From: Polytrichum commune
Lineage: Eukaryota; Streptophyta; Polytrichopsida; Polytrichales; Polytrichaceae
Assembly (NCBI GenBank): GCA_950295325.1
Contig: OX485808.1
Coordinates: 25,752,527 to 25,816,526 of the forward strand
DNA length: 64,000 nucleotides
Reading direction: 5' to 3'
The notes under the pieces were generated by a model that worked only from the letters and a program-made list of their open reading frames with translations, did not search any database and was not told where the DNA came from. Positions 21,419 to 35,168 of the stretch are shown in pieces (the stretch's first letter is position 1; each line of letters starts with the position of its first letter). The translations under genes were made by a program, and so were the position numbers.

Positions 21419-24400
21419 CTTAAGAGAAGTTGGGGGTTCATTGAGATGAGACTTATATCTTATGTTGCTACTTTTGGTGTGACACATGTGAGTCTCAAAA
21501 CCATCACCCGGACTAGGACGCTTAAGGGTGGTGGGTTTGGCCTCACACAATCCTTGATTTGAAATTAATTAGTTTATTGCAGAAGTTTTAAGGTGTGAAT
21601 GTGGTGTGGGAGCTACAAAGTAAAAGCATTTCTAAATGCTTGTAACATGGTCTCCTGGTTGAGTAAAGTTGTGTGTTTCATACTTCTTTGAATGGTGCAT
21701 GAGGAGCGTGATTCCAAGGGTTAGGAAAACTCATGCAAGTGCAGTGAACCCTGGGCTCTCACCCGGACTAGGACGCATAAGGGTGGGGGTTTAGGGCTCA
21801 CACCCTATGTGTAAATTTATAAATGACATTACAAATGGGCTATATACATTTACAAAATTGACCAAAGTGATACCCTAAGCTCATATATATTTTGTAAGCC
21901 TACCCGACAATTAATACCCCTCTTGTTCACTCAGGTGGTTTCATACATGATATTGTAGTGCACCCCCCAGGTAAAAGCTATATGGAAGGATCCAAGGTTC
22001 TCTACATATCAATTGTTGATAACAAAGGCCATCAATTCGAGTTGCATGTTGGAATAGAATAAGCTTGGAGTGTTTATTGGTGTGCAACTAATGCATGTAC
22101 TGAGGAAAACCTTAATGTTGAATGACAGTGTTAGTTTGTGAAACAATGCGTTTTTTCTTTGGGGAAGAAATAATTGATTGATCACATGACGATGACACAT
22201 AGAGTGTTTTCATGCATATGATCCATATTGGCATTTTGCAATTGATTGCATATGCCTAGATGCAAATGATAATGTTAAAGTTCTGCACAATGTCACCATG
22301 TTTTCTTTGGCGCAAACTATTTTGTATTTTCATTCTTTATCATTTTTGTCCAATTTAATTAATCTTTTAGTTTATTTCTTCTAAGTCTACTGACAGTGAT
22401 CATATGGAGACCAATCCTGTTTAGAAATTACACCACATCATTTTGGTGTTCTTCCTATCGGGGATTTGAAATCAATGATTAATGCCAACGACTACAAAAA
22501 GAGGAAAAAGAAGAAAGCTAAGCCCACTTGGTATGCATTAACAAATGACGCCATTGTATGATTAATGTACTAGGTTTGTTCCGCAATCCATGTGTTTGTA
22601 ATTATTTGCATGTATATTTTTGTTTGCATGATTATATTTGTAGTTGTGGATTTATAATGTGTTTGTGTATGTAGTGTAAGGTGGTTGTGGGTAAAGACAA
22701 GGCTTGTAGCATTTATAGCAATACTACGCCATTTGAGGAGTAGTTAGAAAAAGGCTTGGGGAGAATGATATCAAACACATATGAAAAAAACAAAATGAAA
22801 GAGTCATGAGAAATTGCTCTTTGTTGCAGATCCAAGAACCAATGTGGATCCTTGGACGAGATGAGTTTTGATTCCCATTTGCAATTTTAATTTACAATGA
22901 ATCATAAGCTGCGTATTGAATATGTATTTTTTTTTTGTCAACACTCATTGGAGTTCCAATCTAGAGCCCGAGATGTCTTTGTAAAATTGCAAAAGATTGT
23001 AACATCGACGACTAAAGGCACTTACAAGATGCGATGGTTCAGGCGGTGGAGTTCCCCATGTTTCCTTCACAACATTTATTTTTGTGTGGGCCCCATACGC
23101 AACCTTGACACACACCTTCCCCTCTACTATTGACAACGACTTGAAAACACTAGTCCCCAAGCACCCACACTCACACACATGGGTGGCTTACAAACATATT
23201 ATCCACCCACTATCCAACTTATTATGTCAACACCCCTAATTCTCCCCAACCATATTTTTTCTAAGCATATATGCACACCATATGTAGACCACATGAGTTA
23301 TTTGGGATTGATATGAATTTTTAGATGTTCATTTCAAAATAATGAGATTGTCCACAAGGGATAATCTTATAAAGCAACATAACATTATTCAGCTACTATC
23401 AACCATTCCATTCTAATAACTTTTTACATTGTTTCACTTAAGTTTATCAACATGAATATGTTAGTGCAATGCTTTGCCTTGAGAATAAACAAAGTATAAT
23501 TCCGAATAAAATTTGACTTATTCCCAACCCCACCCAATGTACAGAGTCAGCTGAATAATGTTATGAAGATCAAATGCCTGCAATTTGTGTATTAAAGTAG
23601 TTTTTCTTGTAAAGGCCATGACTACTCCATCTATGATATAAAAACATTTTTCATTGGAGAGGGCATGGGGTTCCATGGCAAAGTTATGGGCATAAAATTC
23701 TTGGGAATATAAATTTATATCAAATTCCCACCAACTCCGGTATCAAAATTTTGTTGGGTCCTCCATGCACACATTTACAAGTACCCCATAATATAAGTGT
23801 TGAAGATCTTGCACAAGAAAGTTTCAATTCCACAAGAATATCCACTTATGACGACGTTCTTTGGAGTTGTCTTAAAAATTCTAATCTTTTGGGGGGATAG
23901 CTTGAGCCTTCCAAGCCAACTAGCATGGCACGTGCTATTTCACCACAAAATCGTGAACATCATCTACTTACTCATTGCAACTACCCATCATTGCTTCAAA
24001 GCTTTTTATTTGCATACGCAGAGGGTTTGATACATCTGCACGAGATCGATTTGCTTTGTTGTTTTTATTGTGACTTTACCAAACCATATGCACACTACCA
24101 ATTAGGATACTATCAACGACAAATCTATGGAACTATAAGCAGCTTATGGTATGATATCATGCTCATCACCATTCCTATCTACTGCAAGTTTTGTATGCAA
24201 AGGGTTTTAAGGATGTTGTATACTATTGACATTGAGGAATGACACACAAACATACCATTTATTCCAAGTGTCCAGGTTGCACATTTCTTGCTACTAAGGG
24301 AAGGGAAGGAAAGGAAGGGAATGTCATCTAATGGTGAGGTGATTGGCTAGGGGTCTAGGACAATCATTGTACATAGCAAATCATGTATGCGAGTGCCCAC

Positions 24401-25457
24401 CACGTGTCTATATATTCCAAGAGTGGTTGAGTTGTAATTCAACAATCATACATACAATACCACTTTTCAAAATTCCCAAGGATTAGAGAATTAAAAAATA
24501 AAATAAGGAGTGACATTTATGCCAGCATATCCTTTAAAATAGTGTATTCCAAACACAATTCCTATTGGAGGACAATCCCGATGTACAAGAAATTAAACCA
24601 TTTTTTGTGCTTGCAATCCTGTAGGGGTTAATTGGTAAGAGACATTAAGATGGATGTGCCTGATTCGGTTTGTGATCTTCAACCTACACATATATTTGAT
24701 TGGTGATTCTAAGAACATACACCTAACCGATGTGTGTTGAAAAGAGATTAGACTACGTATTCAAAAATTTGTTAAACATTCTAGTCACAATAGTCGACAA
24801 CGTCTATGGTTGGGGGGGGGGCACCTATATGATCATTTAATGACATGGAGGATCTTCACTTGGACAACTGATAGGATATTCATACAAACGAGATACAAAC
24901 TCAAAACATTATGAGGAAAGTGACTAAGGAACACGCTTTGGATTGCTATCATCTCACAATAATTGTGTGTTTCATATCCTATGAGATGTGTCCATTTAAG
25001 ACCCACTTACTTAACACACACATCCACGTTTGTGATCCTCCTCCTCCTCTTTAGGTTCCAAAACCTCAATCGTTTGAGAGGCATGACTTGACCTTCCTGA
25101 GCCGACCATGGGACAATTCTATACACCACAAAAACTAGGCGGGACCTCCGCACATCTTGTTGACATGGTCGACTGGCTTACAGCCGGCCTAATATCCATA
25201 TGAGGATGGAATATTGTCTTCATAGCTTCCCTTCTACACGTTGCGGGATGTAAACCTATTGTATTTGGTCCCATTGTTGATGACTTTTGATATTTTCTTA
25301 ACCTTGGGGAATCAGATCACCTGCTATGCCCAATATTTAGTGCGATTCAACATTCTACCAGGATCAACACGTTGTGTGTCACAATGTTGACATGGTTAGG
25401 GATTCGTGGTACTTAAGTGAAGTCATCTGGTAACAAAATTTAGATGAGTTTATCAAT

Positions 25458-25560
25458 AGGCTGGGGTGAACCAACCCGTACATTGGTTCCTTGGAGACAA
25501 GGGTTTAGGCATCCAACAAAGAACGAGTGTATGGGTTGGTTCGTCCAAATCTCATCAAGA
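25458..25560. repeat. Small dispersed repeat with inverted ends, copy 1
   Basis: GGGGTGAACCAACCCGTACA at the left is inverted as TGTATGGGTTGGTTCG at the right. The internal sequence TTCCTTGGAGACAAGGGTTTAGGCATCCAACAA is shared with copy 2. Too short to code; probably a very small MITE. Confidence 0.6.
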
Positions 25561-28500
25561 AGGTTGGAAAGAGCTTAGGTTAGGTAAGTGTCTTTGAGTT
25601 GGCGTGAAAGACTCCTTGTCCCTTCCACCCTATCATGGAGTTCTTCTTCTTTATAAAATTGCAAATAGGTGGCATAGAACCATGATGTGGCTTAAGGATA
25701 CTCTAACCCTATTTTCTAACCTTGTACGAGTTGTCACCAAGGCCATGATGTGGCATTGGATTTCACATATCTATTTTCATTAATAATGTAGGTGTCCACG
25801 TGTGTAACATGTGGCAAGTCACTATATCGTGTTGTTACAACGCATTTTCTTTAAAGTAATCCATCATATATTTTGCATGGATGAGAATTTTAATACGTAA
25901 TATGTTAAATGAGAACATATTTAATTGTGATAAAAAACATTTTAAATACATGTTTATTTTAAAATATTAGTATGTTGATGTTATGCAATTATTTCTAAAT
26001 GAGATAAAAAAAATCATCAAAATAAGAGAAATATAGTGACATTGAGAGGAATGATTTTCAGTCTATCTTAGTTCAACAACTATGATATCATTTACTTATT
26101 TGTTGAATTTGTTGAAATAAATGTCACTTTTCAAATAATTTAATTTAATATATTATACGTCACAATACGCACCATAGTTATATTAATAATGTTTTTTGAA
26201 TCAACCATGATGGATCCAGTTATCATATAGCCACGGATAGGATACATTCATGAATTTCAAAATTTATGATGTTCTTAATAAAAATATTCTTTTAGGATAT
26301 CTTCCATCGGACACATTTTGAATGTTATCTTCATGTTAATCTTATGAACTTGAGTGTTTTTGTGATTCAACAAAAAAACTAAGTTCAGGGATAATGACAT
26401 TAATATGTTAATGTCACAAGGTGTAGTCAAGGAAAATTTCACGAAAAAAAATCCATCCTTACCACTCGTGAGAGTAACAAAGATGGTATAGTCGTTGCAT
26501 ACAATTAAATGGAGTATCATGATAATTTTTTTTTAAAAAAAAACGATTGTAAGTTATAAGATGAAATCAAATGTTATTTCAACATAAGGAGAAATAAACA
26601 AGATATTATGAATAGGATTAGTAAAACAAATTCAAATAGAAAAGAAATATAATGCACAATATACAACACATTGATTTCAAAGTTAATGACCTTAAAGAGG
26701 TCAAAATTCTTTGAAGAAATAATGACGACAAAAATATGGAGCACATGAAGGTTCACAAACTAAGAAACAAAACACTTGAAAAGAAGAAGAGACGCAAGGA
26801 ACAAGATATTTGATTTGTAAATAAAAATGAAAATAAAGCACTTCCAATGGAAAATGATAGCAAAAAGAAGAAGAATGTGAAGATCTTAGAACATTGAAAA
26901 ATGATGAAGTGGAGCAAAGCTTAGGCATGTCAATTACAATGAGGAGGGAAGGAAAACAAAATCCTATAAGTAGTTAATGTGAAATGTGGAGAAACAAGGA
27001 TGTGGAGGGTCCTACATGGCCGCAAGTAGGCGAGTTTGCAAAATCAACAACCTAGTGTGCTAGCTAAGACAATTTTAGATTTTGCCAATATGCATATGTT
27101 ATTATCGCGCACTAGACAAGGAATTGTATGATTGCTTATTGCTTGACTTGTTTGAAACAAAATTAGCAATATCATTGACAAGATAAAAGCGAATGGAGAA
27201 CGCTCTAATGATGAAAATATTTGGGTTCCACGAATCTATGGCCGTGTCAATGCATATGCTTGACAAGTTTCGTCTCATACACATTTCTTGCTTCTCTCAG
27301 TAATAAGTACTATCATAGCATATACCTAGTTCATAACCATTGATTGGCAAGAGGCATTAGCATGCACCACTGACTCATCATGCATACCTTTGTTTTTGGA
27401 GCTCCTTTCAAAACAATGATCTTTGGGAGGGATAATTCAATTTTCTCAAGTTGATCACCATGGCACATTAGGGTATGCATATGTTATTTAGTTATTATTC
27501 TATTGGAAACATATATTTGAATGATGTGTGGTTAGGTGTGAATTTATGAACAAACACCATAAACACACATGTTTCAAATAGATTGAATAATGGGGTGGTC
27601 ACTCCACCATAACTTGCAGGGGTGTGTGGATCATAAACTCAATTTTGAGCTTATTGATTTGTGATAAGCAAATTTCCACAAAGAAATATGAAAACGAAAT
27701 CAAACTCTAGGCTACAATTTTTTCAAATAAAAATAATCTTAAATTCATTTATTGCTCACATTTTTAGTTTGAAATTGTGTTGCTCACCATCTACTTCAAG
27801 TTGTAGTCTCCACTAGCAATTGTATTGAAGAAAGTTGTTGAGAGGGCTTAGAAGTTTGGAGAACCTCTCGCACATTGTGGGCACATTCCTCTTTTTTGAA
27901 GAAGAAACTTTACTTTCCTTGATGGATTTGTTCAAAGAGGTTCTATCCTCTTTTTCGAAGTAATAAATCTATGGACCTTTAAATTGATTGTTACAAATAA
28001 CAAGCAAATCACACATTGAATGCTAATGACATCCATCTCTTGACCGCCAAAACCACCATGATCATAGTAGAGACCAATTTACATAAATTTTTAATGATAT
28101 TTATGATTATTTATTTTCAACAAAATGTGGTGTAGACTAAGAACTAGGATGCACTCCCGTGCTTTATGAAACTTCCAATCATTCATTTATGAAGTGTAGT
28201 AATTTTCATGACAATATTACTTTCATTGGGTCCATCGTTTTATGTATTATCAAATTTCACTCTCATGACAATCATAAGTATTGGCCCATTATTGAACCCT
28301 ATGTATTATCATCATAATCAAATAATTAATAAGCTTATGACCCAATGAGTTATCAACCCAAGGATTGAATCATGTCTTCATATTTTATCAACCACTCTCT
28401 TCGTATTTGGGAAACCTATGTGTTCATTGAAGGAATCAACACAGAGGCACTTACGACAACCTTACATACGTCACGGGAGGTTCAAATTTTGTTGATGTCT

Positions 28501-28943
28501 TAGAACGTAGATCCGAACAAGGAAAAATGACCGAATAACACCCACTCACCTCATCCACCACAACACACTTTGCATAATGTCTACCAATATATAGCAAGAA
28601 CCATCATTGCTCCTAAACTCATCATCTCCGCAAAATAAAGCAGTCATGTGGTGACACATCGGGATGCCTTATCAAGCCAATTATTTCCTTTACTTGAACC
28701 CCCCTTCCTCCATTGGGTGCAGTGCTTGGTTGTTATGCGTCGCGTCCGTTGTGTATTGTCATGTCATAGAACCATAATATGAGCCAGGTATCCAATCGAC
28801 TTGTAGATTTGGAGATCCTTAGATGATAAGATGTGAGTGCTAGCTGGCATAGCCAAAGCCCCCATTGCTGGTTGTAAGGTAATGTAAGTATACCTAAAAC
28901 CAAAAAAATTAGCGTTGAGAATAGTATCTATCATTAGAAACAC

Positions 28944-29040
28944 GGCTGGGGGCGAACCAACTTGTACACTGGTTCCTTGGAGGCAAGGGTTTAGGCATCC
29001 AACAAGGAATGAGTGTATGGGTTGATTCGCCCAAATCTCA
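28944..29040. repeat. Small dispersed repeat with inverted ends, copy 2
   Basis: About 90% identical to copy 1 by eye, in the same orientation, with GGGGGCGAACCAACTTGTACA and TGTATGGGTTGATTCGCCC as inverted ends. Similarity extends into AAATCTCAT at the right. Confidence 0.6.
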
Positions 29041-30591
29041 TAAACACCATGTCTACATGTTTTCTTACTTGCAAGGCAAGAGGATTGTAACGCATCAAAG
29101 AATATATCGTTTGGATATATGCAAAAGTCATAAGGGTTTGAAGTTTCATTTGTAGGCACTTACATCAAATGTTCAAGTGGTATGCATCTTCAAAATCACC
29201 ATGTTCATATTGTACAAGATTTCTAGGCGTTGGATTTAGGCTAGGTGTTGGATCTCGGTATACTTACCTCATGTGGGTCTTAATGTTTTTTGTTTTTTTT
29301 TTTTTTTTTAAAAAAATGGTCCACTTCTCCTGGGATATGAAACATCCAATTAGAAAGGGATGGTTAGTAAATTCAAATTGAGGCCATAGACATTTCTTCT
29401 TCTTCTTCTTCTTCTTTTTTAGTGCATGTAAATATCTTACTCATTGTCAAAGAAAAGATTCATGTGCTCACAAAACGGTTGTATAGGTCCCCCCCCCCCA
29501 AATTATGGCGAGTATTGAGCTTAGAATGGTTAATGTATTTTGAAAACATACTCCAATCTCTTGTAAACATATGTCTTTTTGAATCCTTCTTGGATGGACA
29601 CTTAACCACATACCACTCAGTTATAGGTGAGCAACTAAGATAAGTGACCAAATTGGGCATGTTTAATTTAGTGTGGTGTGGCCATGATCAATCGGTAGGC
29701 TCATCAAGGTTATTAAGGTTGATGGGTTGAATTTTTTTATTTTTTGTTGTATGTCATGGGCCTTTGAAATTGGATTCACAAGGCCGAAGTTTTGTGCATC
29801 CATGAATGTATATGAAGCCAATATCAACCCCATAATGTTTTGGAATGAATCTTGAATTGTTATGAAGTGTTGAAGTCCATTGAAAATGAGACATAAGAAG
29901 GTCACATAGGTCCACTCTATCATGTTGACTATTGAACCTAAAATGGCTAAAAGTTTTTGAGCACATAGTCCAATCTTCTTGAATCTTTCAAAATTGACAC
30001 CCATGTCTTTTTGATGTCCATTCTTAGATTTGCACCCAACCATGCACCACTCCAATTAAGATAAGTAATTGCATTAGGCCCATTGGAGACATGCTTACCT
30101 TAGGTGTCATCAACATAATATGAGTTGGGCATTAGTGTATACCTAATCCCCAATCCAGCCCCTCACTTTGCTACGAGTTTCAGTGTCCTTGTTTGTCCCA
30201 GGGCTAGTAAGTCTCATCACCCTAAAATATTGTACAACATTTACGTATGTTGACATTGAGAACATTCACCACCTTAACATCATACGCATGTGTTAGTTGG
30301 CATCATTTTGAACCCTCATAACTTTTACATGCGGAAATCAAATGAGACATGCTTTAGTGTGTTGGAATCCCTTGTCAATTGCTAATAGAAAACCGTCTTG
30401 AACTTTTTCATCTCATAATAGTATTAAAACTCAACGCTTAGAGACGAGGTTGGAGCACCCATAGTATGATGTGGTATTAGTGCGGAGGTTATTGTCGCTG
30501 TAAGGTCCCCAATGCCATCGTCTTTTAGATTTGAAGATCCTTACATGACAAGAAACGAGCGTCAGATGATTGTAGTGTATCAATTCATAGG

Positions 30592-30760
30592 CTCATGAGT
30601 TGTCACGGTTGATGGGATCTTCGAAGCGTAAGTTATGTAAGGACTGGGGGCAAGCGTTAGGTGATGGTGGTAGTGTGTCGTGGCTATGATCAAGTGGTAG
30701 GCTCGTGAGTTGTCATGGTTGATGGGATCTTCGAAGCGTAAGTTATGTAAGTAAGCTAGT
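30592..30760. repeat. 110-bp tandem duplication
   Basis: GCTCATGAGTTGTCACGGTTGATGGGATCTTCGAAGCGTAAGTTATGTAAG recurs 110 bp downstream with few changes (GATGGGATCT at 30611 and 30721). Confidence 0.7.
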
Positions 30761-33552
30761 GGTGTATGGGACAATACGATTTTCCGATCTGCCATGGATG
30801 GGATGCAAGTGTCATAGTCACATGGGCTGGTCCCATCAGGTTAGATAAATGTAAGTTATGGCCTCCCTGCCTTGAGTGTTGCATGCCGTGAGTGTCCAAA
30901 GCCCTTTACCATCCAAAACACATCCTCCAGTAGCACTAATCTTCCTCCAACGCACACACTAGGCTCAGGGCCCTCACCATTGCACTCCAAGCAATCTCAT
31001 TAGTGCGAGATGTGGAGCCGGTCTAAGTTTACTTCACACTATGCTTGGGGGACCAACAAAATAAGTGAATGCAAGATTAATGTAAAGAGTACATGGATTT
31101 CTACATGGTATCAAATGGATCATGTTTCATGGTCGCTTGGATTATTCTCAATAATCACCTATTGAAGGTAGGCCTAACACAAAACCAGAGACCCTAACAC
31201 TTCAAAATCTCACAACTGTTGATTATATTTGATCATGTGTGAGGAATCTTCGTGAATAGAAATTCCTTGAAATAGCATTTGGTTGAGGGTCCAGTCACAT
31301 ATGACTTCACACTACACTTGAGGGCATGTGAACACACAACACGATTTTGGAAATGTTTTGGGATGGCCTTTGGAGACTTCTTTTGAACTCTCACAAGTTC
31401 ATGGTCATGGCCATTTGCTCATGCGTGAAGTGATCCTAAACCATGATGTTTGCTTCCAAATTGATAAGTTGGATGACCTTTATTTAATTGAGGCAATTCT
31501 CATTCAATTCAAATACATTCATGGAACCTTAGATTAGTTCTTTGTTAAATATTACATACCCTACTTTATTACTAGAAATTAAATACCACCTATACTTTTC
31601 ACCTACCCTCCTTTAAATATAATAATATATGGGTCATTTTATCCAAGCTATAGCAATTCTAATTCTTTTATAAAGAAAATCTCCATTGATAAAAAATACC
31701 CTATATATTTCTCACGTGGTTTAATAATTTTTTGACAATGACCTCTATGTGCGTGTAATAAATATGTATTCCCAAAGGTAAGTCCACCTTGTCAATTCCC
31801 CTTATGGTATGAAATTGAGAGTTGAGTTTGAATAGTGGAAGATTTTGATACCTACTAGTAGCATTAGATTGGGCATCCACAATTAAACCTTTTGATGCAA
31901 AGGCCAACCTCCCTTGCTACCTATTTGTAATTGTAAGTGAGATTATATGAGTGTCTTTTAAGCAATTTTGTATATTTTGGGTGTGATCTCTTGTTTACAT
32001 AGGCCAAATTAATTTTTTGGGTGTAGAAATGCGTTAGATACTTTAAGTGTACCACATTTCAACACCGTTCATTTTAAACTGACATTTCTCTCTCTATATA
32101 TATATATGGACAATCACTTGTCCAAAAATGATGAGGAATGTGCTTATAAAGCCATTTTCAAAGGGTTTGTTCAATGTCCCCCTTAGTCGTGGTGTGGCCA
32201 CATCTAGACAACAATTATAAATTTGGGGCCACTTATTCCCTCATTGTTACCCTCATCAAGGCATACATGTAGCCTTGGGTTTATTCTATATACAATTAGA
32301 AGTTGCCACCCATAATAACACATAGGTTTTGTGCATTCGCCAAATACTCCCTTTGATTCATCTAAATGTAGCTACTTTAAACTCCACAAATATCTCAAGC
32401 TTGCCACCTTAGCTTCTTATGAACTCAACATGTAGCCAAATTTACTACTTTTCTAGAGACAAATAACAAGGGTTGCTATATCTACGTTGCCAAGAAAAAG
32501 AATGCCCTAATCTATGTATATGTTGTAAACCATAGTCATAAATTAATATCCATTTTGTGCACCCACATGTTACAAGTACAAAAATCTAGTGCATCTCCCG
32601 TTTTCAACATGAAGGTCACGAGGATAGCCATTATAATTGGATGGACCATAGGTGGTAGGGTGCACCAAAATTTAAGTGCTAGGAAGGTCATCCCTCCAGG
32701 TACTCTTCCAACCTCAAGGCGGCTTAACCTTGGAGTAGTTGTGGGATCCAAAATGGCCTCAAGTTTAAGCCACCCTTTCATAACAAAAACCCAAATCTTG
32801 ATTTATTCAAAGCTGCTCAAATCCACACAAAGCAAACTTTGTTGGTGTTCTAGACGGGTCAATCTTTTATATCCCATTATCAATACATCTAGCAATTTCA
32901 AACCATCAATGCTTGACATCTTAATGCACACAAGACCCAATTTAGACCTCCAAATGTGTAAAGATACGTATTTGAGCACCTACCTCACTGTGCTCGCGGA
33001 TGGGTCTAAACATGCTACGTCCAAAGTTACTCTATGTACCTTGGTCACGCAAATGGAATGCTTTGAATTTGGTTCCACCTACACAATACACATCTAAAAA
33101 CATGTCACATGGTAGATATTTCCATTACAATCTATAAATTCCATACAATCCATATGGTTTGAACGAATTCCCTCTCATAATTTTGTGCATACACAAGATA
33201 CATTTTAGCCAACACAACCGGGCAATATGTTCACATCCATTCGTGAATATTGCACTTTAGCTTTGTTATGTGGAATATCCCTAACATCATGATGACTCCG
33301 GCTTCCAAGTGTTCACATCCTCCCTTATCAAAGTATTGCATGGGCGTTCTCACACATAAGAAAGGGGGGGGGGGGGTTGAGCAATTTAAGATGCACACCC
33401 ACAAACATCCACCACCTTGCCAACAACTCATCATGAACAACCCATATTCCCGTAGTTGGGCCCCAAGATGGTACTCTACCTTGTGAATGGGTATTGGCGC
33501 CTCCTCACTTATCAAAATTTGTGTGAGCTCTCATTCTCAACCTACGATAATT

Positions 33553-33684
33553 CAAGCTCTAGAAATGTCAACAATAACCAAGCATTGCCAGGGACACAAG
33601 TTCTAGAAATGTCTGTAATAACCAAGCATTGCCAGGGACACAAGTTCTAGAAATGTCTGTAATAACCAAGCATTGCTAGGGACA
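33553..33684. repeat. 44-bp tandem repeat, three units
   Basis: CAAG(C/T)TCTAGAAATGTC...AATAACCAAGCATTGCCAGGGACA starts at 33553, 33597 and 33641. Confidence 0.8.
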
Positions 33685-33872
33685 CTTCTAACCAAGCCTC
33701 CATTTCAAATGCCATAAGGATGTACTCTAGATGTGAGGCAATAGCCAACGAACCCTCCATGAAGTCAATAGAAGCAATGTTGTCAAATTGGATGAGGCGA
33801 TTGACTTTCTCATTGATTGCCTCTCCAAATCGAAGGGACAACTATTAGATGATAAAATTTGATTTTTTTAAA

Positions 33873-35161
33873 GGGGATTGCTATTTCCACCACTTTTTTG
33901 GCTAGATTCACACCTTTTTGCCGGTTCGGTGCCGTGTTACTGAGGCGCTATATATGAGATTCTTCATGGTGCATCCGGACCGTTGATCCATCAAGGCCCA
34001 TCCAAGGGCCTCAATGATCCTAGGTGGCGGTGGGGCGGGGGGCGGGGGGCGGGGGTGCCAGGGTGGTGCTTGCCACCAAGGCGGGGTGGGGCCGTGGTCC
34101 TCATGTCTTTTTTGGGGAGGCCTGATTTAGGGTGGTGTCGGGCCTAGTGGCTAGGCGGGCCCAGTGGCTAGGCCTACTTATTATACAACTAGTTGGTTAC
34201 CCTTACTCTACTTACTAAATAACTAGTTGGTTACCCTTACTCTACTTACTAAATGACTAGTTGGTTATCCTTCCTCTACTTACTAAATGACTAGTTGGTT
34301 ACCCTTACTCTACTTACTAAATAACTAGTTGGTAAGCCTCTCCAATACTTTAACGCATCAAAGCTTAACTTCAAGACTTGCACATATACCACTCAAATAT
34401 ACATGTCCAATTAAGAAGAGTGACCATAAGTAGAGTAAGGCTAACCAACTAGTTATTTAGTAAGTAGAGTAAGGCTAACCAACTAGTCATTTAGTAAGTA
34501 GAGTAAGGCTAACCAACTACACTAAATAGGTAGATTAGTGTTGGAAACACTAATAGTCGACGAAAACGCTAAATGTAAATTGTCTCTATAGTGTTAGAAC
34601 ACTAAATGTCAACTCTAACACTATTTGTACCAAGTAGTAACTTTAAATATTTACATGAGCGCATTTAGTGTTAGATGATATTTTGTAAATCTTGGAATGA
34701 AGAATTGAAGGAAGAAGAATATGAGAACCTCGTAAAAGGTATAATTTGTTCAAGCCCTATTCAAACACTAATTGTAATATCAGTTGAAAATTAGTGTTTT
34801 AGGTAACTATTGCATCTAACACTAATCTTCATCTAACACTAATCTACTTATTTAATGTAGTTATATAATAAGTAGGCCTAGCCACTGGGCCCGCCTAGCC
34901 ACTAGGCCTGACACCACCCTAAATCCGGCCTCCCCAAAAAAGACATGAGGCCCACGGCCCCACCCCGCCTTGGTGGCAAGCACCACCCCCGCCCCCCACC
35001 CCACTGCCACCTAGGATCATTGAGGCCCTTGGATGGGCCTTGGTGGATCAACGGTCCGGATGCACCATGAAGAATCTCATATATAGCGCCTCAGTGACAC
35101 GGCAACCGAACCGGCAAAAATGTGTGAATCTAGCCAAAAAGGTGTGGAAATAGCAATCCCC
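33873..35161. mobile_element. Fold-back DNA transposon, copy 2
   Basis: The ends GGGGATTGCTATTTCCAC and GTGGAAATAGCAATCCCC are inverted. Flanks are TTTTAAA on both sides (33866-33872 and 35162-35168), consistent with a decayed 8-bp duplication. The arms closely match copy 1 at 12685-13966. The asymmetric spacer with GAGAGGCTTACC lies right of centre in copy 1 and left of centre in copy 2, so copy 2 is in opposite orientation. The core (34516-34862) differs from that of copy 1. No transposase. Confidence 0.87.
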
Positions 35162-35168
35162 TTTTAAA

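Larger units (their letters stand above)
19979..21547 (+). mobile_element. Nested solo LTR, ORF-bearing class
   Basis: It runs from TGTAAGCCCAAAATGG to GGGTTTGGCCTCACA, flanked by exact CAATC duplications (19974-19978 and 21548-21552), inside the LTR at 18125-21802. It has a TATA box at 20349-20355, G-box double stem at 20392-20449, minisatellite at 20699-20945, hairpin at 21210-21223, ORF 21239-21418 and terminal hairpin at 21501-21534 (9-bp stem). Confidence 0.94.
18125..21802 (+). mobile_element. Solo LTR (ORF-less class) interrupted by a second solo LTR
   Basis: It starts TGTGAGCCCAATATCGCGCCCACATG and ends ACCCGGACTAGGACGC...TTTAGGGCTCACA, with exact CCCTA duplications (18120-18124 and 21803-21807). 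Without the nested LTR at 19979-21547 it is about 2.1 kb. It keeps hairpin 21624-21641 and the terminal hairpin, but only about 160 bp separate hairpin and LTR end, and there is no small ORF. Its centre (18450-19200) is GC-rich, like the other ORF-less copies. An antisense frame at 18452-19021 is open for 189 codons but looks like a by-product of base composition. Confidence 0.92.
21808..33872. other. No gene recognised in 12 kb of AT-rich DNA
   Basis: The open frames here (for example 32555-33097 plus, 180 codons; 29663-30055 minus, 130 codons) have no recognisable domain and lack support. Identified structures are listed separately: small inverted-end repeats at 25458 and 28944, tandem duplications at 30592 and 33553, and simple tracts (poly-T near 29288-29309, (TTC)n near 29395-29417, poly-C near 29490, poly-G near 33364). 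Confidence 0.4.

Noticed and set aside
28764-29159. 131-codon minus-strand frame
   Set aside because: It runs across the small inverted-end repeat at 28944-29040, so it is a composite of repeat and flank.
32555-33097. 180-codon plus-strand frame
   Set aside because: No recognisable domain, no sign of splice or promoter context, and no second copy in the window; the overlapping minus frame is also open.
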